The notes under the pieces: model-generated
Told to the model about the DNA's origin: nothing
The model's database searches: none
The model's input: only the letters and a program-made list of their open reading frames with translations
Assembly: GCF_000332495.1 (NCBI RefSeq)
Contig: NZ_AOGW02000008.1
Span: 189,001 to 253,000 of the forward strand
Source of the DNA: Leptospira terpstrae serovar Hualin str. LT 11-33 = ATCC 700639
GTDB lineage: Bacteria; Spirochaetota; Leptospiria; Leptospirales; Leptospiraceae
Direction of reading: 5' to 3'
Length of the DNA stretch: 64,000 nt
Part shown: positions 26,669 to 34,163 of the stretch, one piece after another
How the letters are laid out: every line of letters starts with the position of its first letter
Position numbering within the stretch: position 1 is the first letter of the stretch
Made by a program: the position numbers and the translations under genes

Positions 26669-27973
26669 TTATCTGTTACCGATTGAATAATAGGTAAAAC
26701 CTAACTCTTGCATTAGAGTTGGTTTGTATTGGTTTCTTCCATCAAAGATAAGGGGAGATTTTAATAGCGATTTAATTTTATTAAAGTCAGGTTCCCTGAA
26801 TTCTCGCCATTCTGTTAAGAGTAACATAGCATCGGCGCCTTGAAGTGCCGAATATGCATCTTTTTTATATTCTACTTTTCCATCAAAATAATACTTCGAA
26901 GTTTCCGCAGCAGCCGGATCAAACACTTGGATTTTGGCGCCATTTTTATGTAGCTCATAAATCAGAGGAATGGATGGAGCTTCTCGCATATCATCTGTTC
27001 CTGGTTTAAATGCTAACCCCCAAATTCCGAAAGTTTTTCCTTTCATATCAGTTGAATTGAAATGTTCAAATATTTTATCTGTTAAACGAGTTTTTTGTTT
27101 TTCGTTTACATCTTCAACGGATTGAATGATATGCATGGGAGCTTTGACTTCTTCTGCAGTACGAAGAAGTGCTCTTACATCTTTTGGAAAACATGATCCG
27201 CCATATCCAATCCCAGCATACAAAAACTGACGTCCGATTCTAGAATCTGTTCCCATCCCTTTTCTAACATCATCATAGTTAGCACCAAGTGCATCACAAA
27301 GATTTGCGATTTCATTCACAAAGGAAATCTTTGTGGCAAGGAATGCATTACAGGCATACTTAGTAAGTTCAGCAGACCGAATGCTCATTGTAATGATAGG
27401 ATTTCCATTGAGAACAAAAGGAGAATAGAGTTCGCTCATTTTTTTAGCGGCTTTTTCTGATTCAGCACCAATGACAACGCGCTCTGGTCGCATAAAGTCA
27501 TCGATTGCCGCACCTTCTTTTAGAAATTCAGGATTCGAAACAACATCAAACGGGTGTTTTGTGTTTTTTGCAATAATTGCTTTGACTTGGTCTGCAGTTC
27601 CCACTGGAACTGTTGATTTATCAACGATGATTTTATAACCGTTCATTGCTTTACCGACTTCTTCTGCTACAGCAAAAACAAATCGTAAATCAGCAGATCC
27701 GTTATCGGAGGTCGGAGTACCTACTGCGATGAAAACAAACTCAGAAGACTCAACCCCTTCCTTTAAAGAAGTAGAAAAATGGAGTCTTCCTTCTTTGTGG
27801 TTTCGTTCCACAAGTTCGGAGAGCCCAGGTTCATAGATGGGAATGATCCCTTGTTTTAAGTCACTGATTTTCTTTTCGTCTTTATCAATACAAATAACTT
27901 CATTGCCATATTCAGCAAAACAGGTTCCTGCAACGAGGCCTACATATCCGGTTCCGACCACACAAACTTTCAT
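26669..27973 (-). CDS. ugd: UDP-glucose 6-dehydrogenase
   Basis: Ugd oxidises UDP-glucose to UDP-glucuronate with two NAD+, supplying sugar for surface polysaccharide. The 434-residue protein has the NAD fold VVGTGYVGLVAG (5-16), IYEPGL (46-51), the central helix region with KYACNAFLATKISFVNE, and the catalytic Cys261 in GYGGSCFPKD. It sits 45 bases downstream of the ABC exporter genes, so glucuronate-containing polymer and its export may be made together, but no glycosyltransferases are nearby. Confidence 0.95.
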   Translation of the reverse strand: MKVCVVGTGYVGLVAGTCFAEYGNEVICIDKDEKKISDLKQGIIPIYEPGLSELVERNHKEGRLHFSTSLKEGVESSEFVFIAVGTPTSDNGSADLRFVFAVAEEVGKAMNGYKIIVDKSTVPVGTADQVKAIIAKNTKHPFDVVSNPEFLKEGAAIDDFMRPERVVIGAESEKAAKKMSELYSPFVLNGNPIITMSIRSAELTKYACNAFLATKISFVNEIANLCDALGANYDDVRKGMGTDSRIGRQFLYAGIGYGGSCFPKDVRALLRTAEEVKAPMHIIQSVEDVNEKQKTRLTDKIFEHFNSTDMKGKTFGIWGLAFKPGTDDMREAPSIPLIYELHKNGAKIQVFDPAAAETSKYYFDGKVEYKKDAYSALQGADAMLLLTEWREFREPDFNKIKSLLKSPLIFDGRNQYKPTLMQELGFTYYSIGNR

Positions 27974-28018
27974 AGGATTTCCAGAATTTAGGTTTTTCCT
28001 TTGAGGGAAACTGTTTTT

Positions 28019-29221
28019 CTATTCTGATTTGGAAAGGGTTTGGAAGGCAAATTCCGTGGGTAAATGGCAAACTCCGACAAATTTTTCAACTTTTCCTCGT
28101 TCCACCTCAAAATCCAAAACAGATTCGCCCCAAAAATAGCTCCCTTCGATATGGGATTCGCCCTTATGGATGGAAATGCCTAGGCTGTATTTCCCATCGC
28201 TAAATTGAATGGGAAATTGGAATTCTACGACAGAACGTTCCGATTCTTTTATTGATAAATTTTGTTTACCTAAATGGTAGGAATTTGTTCCAAAAATTCG
28301 AATTCCTTTTTCGCTATCAATATGGAATCCAATGGTTCCGTCCGTTATTGATTTTTTTGTTTGGAATTCGATCCGGACTGTAACTTTGTCACCGAGAAAA
28401 TGATGACGAGTTTCTACCCCTTTTTCGTTTCTTAAGGAAATATGAATGTCCTTTATGGATTCCGAAGTCAGCGAAGAAAATGAAGGTTCTAGGTTACCAG
28501 CTAACACATGCATATATTCTTCGATGGCTTGTTTTGGATTTCCATCAAATAACAAGTTCCCTTGATTGAGTAAGATAGCTCTTGTGCAGAAATAGGAGAT
28601 AAGTCCTAAATCATGACTCACAACTAAAATACAAGATCCAAGGTTTGAATATTCTTTGATTCTTTTCAGACATTTTTGTTGGAAACTCGCATCCCCGACA
28701 GCCAAGGCTTCATCAACAATTAAGATATCTGGACGTTTTGCAGTAGCAAGACTAAAGCCTAGTCGCATTGCCATTCCAGAACTATAATTCTTTAAAGGGG
28801 AATTTCGAAACTCTGTTAGCTCTGCAAATTCAAAAATAGAATTTGTGAGTTCTTTGATCTCAGAAGGTTTATAACCCCAAACAAGTCCATTGTAATAAAC
28901 ATTTTCTTCTCCAGAAAGTTCTGGATTGAAACCTACACTGAGTTCAAGAAGGGCACGAACCGATCCATTCACAATCAGGTTTCCCTTATCTTTACTGATA
29001 ACCCCAGTAATCAATTTAAGTAGTGTCGATTTTCCGGCGCCATTTCTGCCAATGATACCTAAGATTTCCCCTGATCCTACAGTTAGATTTAACGAGCGCA
29101 AGGCGGTAAACTTAGAATCAATTCCAAAATATCCAAAACTAAGTCCTGCAAGGATTCGTTTCCAGGGTTTTGAAAATCCATGGTAGTCCTTAGAAAGATT
29201 TTCTAAAACAACAGAAGTCAT
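28019..29221 (-). CDS. polysaccharide ABC exporter ATPase (Wzt-like)
   Basis: This 400-residue ATPase has Walker A GRNGAGKST (58-66), the Wzt-type segment GSVRALLELSVGFNPELSGEE (about 86-106), the signature NYSSGMAMRLGF, and Walker B ILIVDEALAVGD (166-177). Residues 245-400 are a separate beta-rich domain like the Wzt C-terminal carbohydrate-binding domain that selects the finished O-chain. It pairs with the permease gene 5 bases upstream. It likely exports an O-antigen or other polymer across the inner membrane. Confidence 0.9.
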   Translation of the reverse strand: MTSVVLENLSKDYHGFSKPWKRILAGLSFGYFGIDSKFTALRSLNLTVGSGEILGIIGRNGAGKSTLLKLITGVISKDKGNLIVNGSVRALLELSVGFNPELSGEENVYYNGLVWGYKPSEIKELTNSIFEFAELTEFRNSPLKNYSSGMAMRLGFSLATAKRPDILIVDEALAVGDASFQQKCLKRIKEYSNLGSCILVVSHDLGLISYFCTRAILLNQGNLLFDGNPKQAIEEYMHVLAGNLEPSFSSLTSESIKDIHISLRNEKGVETRHHFLGDKVTVRIEFQTKKSITDGTIGFHIDSEKGIRIFGTNSYHLGKQNLSIKESERSVVEFQFPIQFSDGKYSLGISIHKGESHIEGSYFWGESVLDFEVERGKVEKFVGVCHLPTEFAFQTLSKSE

Positions 29222-29226
29222 AAAAT

Positions 29227-29976
29227 TTAAAGATGATCCAAGATCACCGATTGAAATTTACGTTTGGCAAGTAAATAGACAAGGAAGAAAAAAAAGAGAA
29301 AAGGCAAAATTTGAATCCAATCAAACTGAGGAGTGTATCCTGGTATCACAGACGTACGAAAGATATCTAAAGGAATGGTAAACGGATTCAATCGGTTCCA
29401 CTCTTTTAGATAACCCGTTGGATAATACAATACCGGGATCCCCCAAAATATAAGTTGGCTCACCAAACGGATCAAAGGTGAAATGTCTTTTAATAGAATA
29501 TTCAATCTCGAAAGATAATGCAGAAGTAACATCAAATAAAGACCAGAAAAAATTAAGATCAAATATCCGATGAAAACCCCAGATAGGTTTAATTTTCCAG
29601 AATAAGCCAAATAAAAAAATACAGGGATGGATGTGACTAGGCTATGGATGAGAAATTGAACATAAGGAATCCATAAAAACAAATCGATCCCCAGACTGGA
29701 TCGTTTGAGCAAACTACGGTTGTCTGTGAGAATTCCTGTACCACGAACGAGGAGTTCTTGGATGGGAATCCAATACAAAAGACCAGTTAAAAGATAGGCT
29801 GTGAAGTCTTCCTGAGTGGATGGGTTTTTTAAATTGAGCACCAGGAAAACCAGTGCGTACAAACTGATGAGTACTAAATTTTGCAGGAACATCCAGGAGA
29901 TGCCTAAAAAGGATCCTGCATATTGCAGAGCATAGTCACGCCGAACGAGAGCCCAAAGTATGGATACTTTCTCCAT
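29227..29976 (-). CDS. polysaccharide ABC exporter permease (Wzm-like)
   Basis: This 249-residue ABC-2-type permease has about six membrane helices (around 25-50, 60-75, 105-130, 135-160, 170-190, 220-243). The cytoplasmic N-terminus reads RRDYALQYAGSFLGISWMF, as is common in Wzm/TagG. It forms the channel for the ATPase encoded 5 bases downstream. The substrate is unknown. An upstream small gene (30033-30248), 57 bases away, may be on the same transcript. Confidence 0.88.
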   Translation of the reverse strand: MEKVSILWALVRRDYALQYAGSFLGISWMFLQNLVLISLYALVFLVLNLKNPSTQEDFTAYLLTGLLYWIPIQELLVRGTGILTDNRSLLKRSSLGIDLFLWIPYVQFLIHSLVTSIPVFFYLAYSGKLNLSGVFIGYLILIFSGLYLMLLLHYLSRLNILLKDISPLIRLVSQLIFWGIPVLYYPTGYLKEWNRLNPFTIPLDIFRTSVIPGYTPQFDWIQILPFLFFFFLVYLLAKRKFQSVILDHL

Positions 29977-30032
29977 ACTTTGATTGTCGGCCTGTGGCTC
30001 CCAGTTCTAGACCGGAAGCCAGGATTTTGGAA

Positions 30033-30248
30033 CTACATCCTTTTCAGGTTCTTTTGGCCAAGATCAGAAAGACCGGGGGATACCCATTCTCCGTTCTGAA
30101 CCACTTCCCCTTGGAAGGCTTCCATTAGATATTCTTCAAAGGTCTTCCCAGTTTGGTTCTGGGAAAATCCCTTTTTCGGACCTTGCCCTGCGAGGCCTTG
30201 GTCTTTGTGGCGGTTGTAAGCGGGTTGTTGGATGGATCGAACGATCAT
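30033..30248 (-). CDS. small unknown protein upstream of the ABC exporter
   Basis: This 71-residue protein starts MIVRSIQQPAYNRHKDQG and ends LGQKNLKRM. It has no membrane segment and no known motif, and is rich in Gly, Gln and Lys. It has a very strong ribosome site: the plus-strand bases 30257-30263 read GGGGAGG on the minus strand, 8 bases from the ATG. That makes translation likely even though the protein is small. Function unknown. Confidence 0.55.
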   Translation of the reverse strand: MIVRSIQQPAYNRHKDQGLAGQGPKKGFSQNQTGKTFEEYLMEAFQGEVVQNGEWVSPGLSDLGQKNLKRM

Positions 30249-30330
30249 AGGTTTTTCCTCCCCGTCATCTTTTTAGACGACATAAAACTAAAAAATAATA
30301 CCAATAATATACTAAACGCTTGTTTACACT

Positions 30331-30353
30331 ACTTAACATATGAGAAGTTAAGT
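30331..30353. promoter_or_regulatory. palindrome in the divergent region before 30458
   Basis: ACTTAAC (30331-30337) and GTTAAGT (30347-30353) make a perfect 7-bp inverted repeat with a 9-base centre in the AT-rich gap between two divergent genes. It is placed like an operator. A possible -10 (TATATA, about 30385-30390) lies downstream on the plus strand, without a good -35. The rest of 30249-30457 is AT-rich and shows no gene. Confidence 0.35.
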
Positions 30354-30457
30354 CAATATTTTTTTCACGTTTCTATCGGTTTCTATATATAAATTTAGCA
30401 TTCCTCTGGGACAAAACCCGCCCCCAAATGGATTTTTTTTAATGGGAGGTTAAGAAT

Positions 30458-30601
30458 ATGTCCCTTTCTAAAAAAAAGCAACCGGACTTAGGGCAAAAAA
30501 ACAAAATTTTAAACCCCAATCCTGGTGGATTGGCAGAAAATTGGGGTAATTTTGTGGATTTCTCTCGTACAGACTCTGAATGCTGTAGAGAAAACGCCTG
30601 A
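30458..30601 (+). CDS. 47-codon ORF with strong ribosome site, possible true 5' end of the next gene
   Basis: An ideal site GGGAGG (30444-30449) stands 8 bases before ATG 30458. The frame encodes MSLSKKKQPDLGQKNKILNP and ends at TGA 30599-30601, overlapping the 30525 gene in another frame. It could be a leader peptide. It could also be the real N-terminus of the downstream protein separated by a frameshift: its basic start joined to the hydrophobic IGVILWISLVQTLNA would make a normal signal peptide. I cannot decide from sequence. Confidence 0.45.
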   Translation: MSLSKKKQPDLGQKNKILNPNPGGLAENWGNFVDFSRTDSECCRENA

Positions 30602-32093
30602 CCAGGTTTCGGTTCCCCAACTTTTACAAGCAGGATTTCCCCCTCATTTGGCTGCTACTTGGAAAACAAAGGCCAAACTATCCCCAGAAAAATTCTTAGA
30701 ATGGAAAAGGTCGCTAAAAGGAAAAGAAGCAAACCTTGTTTCGAGAGTTTGGAAAGAACAGGAAATTAACTTATATACCAGCAAACAACGGTTTCATGGC
30801 AATGATTCACCAAATTCAAAATCCTTTAAATATGCAAAAGATATAAAATCCAAAGACATCCCAACCAAGTCTCTAGAAGGTTCCGATTCACTGTATGAAC
30901 TATTTTTGGGAATGAGTTACCAAAACTTGGATGTCAGGTATTTGCCAAGGAAGGAAAAAAACCATTCCTCTCTGTTTATCGGTGGGAGGGGAAAAGGGCA
31001 AATTTGGATTTTGGAAAAACGTGATGAAGACCTCTCCTACGGAGCCAATCTCACCTCCCAACAGTTTCGATTTACTTCCGGGAGTCGTTACAAACCCATC
31101 CCCCATTTTTATTTTGCCAAAGATCCAAATTTCTATTCACAACTTGAAAGAACGGATTCACCCCTCCCCCAACCCATTTTACAATCCCATTTTTTTGGCT
31201 ACAGGTTTCTTAAAGAAGGAAAGGAATACGAATGGGGAATCTATCATGCGAATGCATTTTCTGTCTATCCTGGAATTTACTTTGTATCACCAAACAAATC
31301 TTATTCGGCAGTTTGGTCAGCAGGAGAAAACAAGTCCAGCTTCTATATCAATGACAATTGGAATTCCAAAGACTGGGGAAACCATAGAGTTCAGTCAGAG
31401 TCCATATTGAATCAAAAGGAATCTGTTGGTTTTTTTTATTTAAAATCAGAATCTCCCGAATCCAAATACTTTTTAGATGCAACTGTTTACAGAGACTCCC
31501 CTTTGTTATATGGAGTGGTTTCGCCTTCAGAAGTGCGGCCAGAAATTCCACAAATTTTAGGTTACACTCGTGGAAGTTTTAAACACTTCCTTGGTTTTGA
31601 ATATTTAAATTCCTTAGAAGGCCATCGAAAGGAAAGTGGAAGGTCGGGATTTTTTCCTTTCTTTCTATCCGAATGGGGGAACCTACTCTACCGTTATCGA
31701 GAGTACAACGAATCGGGGAATTACCAATGGAATGAAATTGGTCGAGCCGCCTTTTATGAATGGAGAAAGGAAAAAGCCGTTGTGTCTTTTGGATTTGAAG
31801 CTAGAGAGAATGGAGGACAGTGGGAAGGGAAACTTGCCATCCCCATAGATAATGGAAACTTACTCGAATTCAGTGCGATTTTCCGAGAAGGCCAACCAAA
31901 AACCAGGGCTTGGTTTGAAAACTGGACCTATGCAACTGACTTTAATATCAACCTAACCGATAGAGCGGAAATCATCAAACTGAAATGGGTAAGTCCCTTT
32001 ATCTCATTAAACGTAAGTTATTCGGAAAAAGAAAATGATCCAAATCCCATTTTATTTATTAATTTTCAGTTATTACAAAAAATTGATTTTTAG
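30525..32093 (+). CDS. exported protein, possible outer-membrane barrel, unknown function
   Basis: This 522-residue protein begins from GTG 30525 with MDWQKIGVILWISLVQTLNA, a fair signal peptide, followed by a short helical region with VSVPQLLQAGFPPHLAATW. The rest (about 115-522) is rich in Tyr, Trp, Phe, Ser and Gly in alternating patterns and ends in LLQKIDF with a terminal Phe, as outer-membrane barrels do. The GTG lacks a good ribosome site while an overlapping frame (30458) has an excellent one. It ends with 4 bases overlapping the convergent gene. No family recognised. Confidence 0.65.
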   Translation: MDWQKIGVILWISLVQTLNAVEKTPDQVSVPQLLQAGFPPHLAATWKTKAKLSPEKFLEWKRSLKGKEANLVSRVWKEQEINLYTSKQRFHGNDSPNSKSFKYAKDIKSKDIPTKSLEGSDSLYELFLGMSYQNLDVRYLPRKEKNHSSLFIGGRGKGQIWILEKRDEDLSYGANLTSQQFRFTSGSRYKPIPHFYFAKDPNFYSQLERTDSPLPQPILQSHFFGYRFLKEGKEYEWGIYHANAFSVYPGIYFVSPNKSYSAVWSAGENKSSFYINDNWNSKDWGNHRVQSESILNQKESVGFFYLKSESPESKYFLDATVYRDSPLLYGVVSPSEVRPEIPQILGYTRGSFKHFLGFEYLNSLEGHRKESGRSGFFPFFLSEWGNLLYRYREYNESGNYQWNEIGRAAFYEWRKEKAVVSFGFEARENGGQWEGKLAIPIDNGNLLEFSAIFREGQPKTRAWFENWTYATDFNINLTDRAEIIKLKWVSPFISLNVSYSEKENDPNPILFINFQLLQKIDF

Positions 32094-32587
32094 TAGAGGA
32101 GATCATCTGTTCGAACTTCTATGTATTCTTTTAATTTAAAAATAGGAACCGATTGTTTATCTACAAATTCTTTGGGCTCTGCTGGAAGTTTTTTGGGAGT
32201 GGGTAGAGAAGATCGTTTTCCTCTTTCATCTATAGAATAAAAATAATATCCTATCCACTCACCTTTCACACGGTAAGGATTTCCAGGAAACAAATCTTTT
32301 ACAAAAAATTCAGCATCCAAATCAAATTTATTCCTTCTATACCGGTAATGGATTTCATCTCCATTTAAGTCATAAAAAACAACAAAATCCCCCTGTTTCC
32401 CTTTATAAAACAACTTCCATTCTAAAGGAAAGATTCCTGATTTTTGAAATTCTGATTTCCCGTCTAAGATTCGTTTTTCGGAACGAGGAAGGGGGCCTGT
32501 GTATCTTCCGTCCTCTTCTGAAAAAAGGGATATGGTAACAAAAATAGAGCAAAAGAGGAGGATGGAAACAAAAACCTTAAAATTCAT
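32090..32587 (-). CDS. small exported protein, unknown function
   Basis: This 165-residue protein has a clear signal peptide ([25 protein letters not shown], cleaved near residue 23). A compact region with many Tyr and charged residues (YKGKQGDFVVFYDLNGDEIHYRYRR) follows. The start overlaps the HEAT-repeat gene stop by four bases (ATGA type), so it is translated after that protein. Probably periplasmic; no motif identified. It may act with the HEAT-repeat protein. Confidence 0.65.
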   Translation of the reverse strand: MNFKVFVSILLFCSIFVTISLFSEEDGRYTGPLPRSEKRILDGKSEFQKSGIFPLEWKLFYKGKQGDFVVFYDLNGDEIHYRYRRNKFDLDAEFFVKDLFPGNPYRVKGEWIGYYFYSIDERGKRSSLPTPKKLPAEPKEFVDKQSVPIFKLKEYIEVRTDDLLY

Positions 32588-33732
32588 TTGGGTTCTTCTT
32601 CTGGTTTTTCCTCAGTAGACTTTTCCTCTTCCACAGGACTGTCTTTTCCATTGATTTGGTCGATGGCTTTTTTGGCAGCTTTCTGTACTTTGGGACTTGG
32701 GTCACGGTCACGTTTGTATTCTAAAAGTTCTAATGCTTTGGGATCTTTTAAACTGCCCATAAATTCAATCGCACGAAGTCGCACCATACTATCATCGTCA
32801 CGGGCAAATTCATTCAATTCCTGGAATACTTCTTTGTCACCCATAGTCACAAGGGCACCAATCGCATAAATCTTCAATGACTGGGCTTTTTTGGCATCCA
32901 ACTTGCCGGCAGTTTTTTTTAGGGAGTCCAAAAGTTCATATAACTTTGGTTTGGCGTTTTCAGACTTCAACTTACCAAGTGTATTCATCGAATAACATCT
33001 TAAAGTTGTGGGTTGGATTTCATCAAAGGCAACTTCCATAAGGGCCGATTCTGCCTCAGAATACAAAACGGTTCCAAAGTATAAGGCAATTTGTCCACGC
33101 ATATCTGCATTATTGAACTTTTCCCGAAATTTGGTTTCTAAAAAAGGTGCTGCCACTTTTCCTTCCGGTAAGTCGGCTAAGGCCGTGATGTACAAACTGA
33201 GGGAATTGGAATTTTTTGTGAAATCTTCCTTTTTTACTTTTTCCAATAAGGGATTTGTCGCTTCCGCTAATTTCATTTTTTTGGCAGAAGTAACTGCTTG
33301 TTTGGCGACATCTTCATTCGAATCTTCAAAAAGTGTGATGATGGTTTCTTTGTTTTCCTTTAGATCCAAATCACCTATGGTTTTTAAGAGGACAATTTTC
33401 ATCCCCATATCTTTTTCTGATTTTAATTGTTCCCCAATGAGTATATAGAGTTCACCCGCACTCTCTTTGGGAAAACGAGTTAGCTCACCTAACGCTTGTT
33501 TTCTCTCTTGGCTTGTGCCATAACGAATGATTTTGGAAAGAACATCTTTTTTTTTGGAAATTTGTTCGGGAGTGAGTTCTTTCTCTTTTCCAAACACTGG
33601 AGAAAGAGAAAGAAAAATCAGTATTAGGAAGATAGAAAGGTTTTTACTGCTGCTGAGATTCCAATTCGATGATGCGACGGTTGAGAGCCTGGATGAGGTG
33701 TTGGTTTTCCAAATTCTGCCGAAACTTATCAA
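32584..33732 (-). CDS. exported HEAT-repeat protein with uncertain start
   Basis: The protein has a hydrophobic export segment ([19 protein letters not shown]) followed by about 310 residues of tandem helix pairs typical of HEAT repeats (for example [17 protein letters not shown] and [16 protein letters not shown]) and a Glu-rich acidic tail. HEAT scaffolds bind other proteins, here presumably in the periplasm. The start is a problem: no ATG, GTG or TTG lies close before the export segment. The nearest is TTG 33732 (used here), then ATG 33786, both inside the preceding response-regulator gene. A rare start codon coupled to that gene's stop is possible. Confidence 0.65.
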   Translation of the reverse strand: MISFGRIWKTNTSSRLSTVASSNWNLSSSKNLSIFLILIFLSLSPVFGKEKELTPEQISKKKDVLSKIIRYGTSQERKQALGELTRFPKESAGELYILIGEQLKSEKDMGMKIVLLKTIGDLDLKENKETIITLFEDSNEDVAKQAVTSAKKMKLAEATNPLLEKVKKEDFTKNSNSLSLYITALADLPEGKVAAPFLETKFREKFNNADMRGQIALYFGTVLYSEAESALMEVAFDEIQPTTLRCYSMNTLGKLKSENAKPKLYELLDSLKKTAGKLDAKKAQSLKIYAIGALVTMGDKEVFQELNEFARDDDSMVRLRAIEFMGSLKDPKALELLEYKRDRDPSPKVQKAAKKAIDQINGKDSPVEEEKSTEEKPEEEPK

Positions 33733-34114
33733 GTAGGTCTTTGATGTCTTTGGATAGTTCGTCAATGTTCCAAGGTTTTTCGACATACCGACTGAGTCCC
33801 CCGTTATTAATGGCATAGATTGCAGAATCAAGTCCCGCCTGACCGGTGAGTAGGATTTTGATCGCATCCGGAAGTCGGTGGTGTACCTGCTCCAAAAATC
33901 GATCCCCTTTCATTCCAGGCATCACTTGGTCAGAAACAATCAACTCTACGATGTCGTTGCTACTGATGATTTCGTCGATGAGGGAAAGTGCTTCTTCGGC
34001 ACTACTTGCGGTCTCGATGATATGAGATTCGCCAAATCGAGCCAGAAGTTGTTCTGCAAGCGTTTCCAATACCGATACTTCATCATCGACACATATAATA
34101 TAACCTTTACTCAT
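33644..34114 (-). CDS. single-domain response regulator with coiled tail
   Basis: This 156-residue protein starts ICVDDE (acidic pocket), with the phospho-acceptor Asp in [14 protein letters not shown] (about residue 62), Thr in LLTG and Lys in VEKPW. This is the receiver type common in HD-GYP/RpfG-like and kinase-linked proteins. The last 30 residues are a charged helix that may dimerise. No output domain is present. It sits 50 bases downstream of glycogen phosphorylase and overlaps the start region of the HEAT gene. The partner kinase is unknown. Confidence 0.9.
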   Translation of the reverse strand: MSKGYIICVDDEVSVLETLAEQLLARFGESHIIETASSAEEALSLIDEIISSNDIVELIVSDQVMPGMKGDRFLEQVHHRLPDAIKILLTGQAGLDSAIYAINNGGLSRYVEKPWNIDELSKDIKDLLDKFRQNLENQHLIQALNRRIIELESQQQ

Positions 34115-34163
34115 TTGGGACCCTTTCCTTGGAACGATACAACCTTAGTTCTTTTATGTCGAT

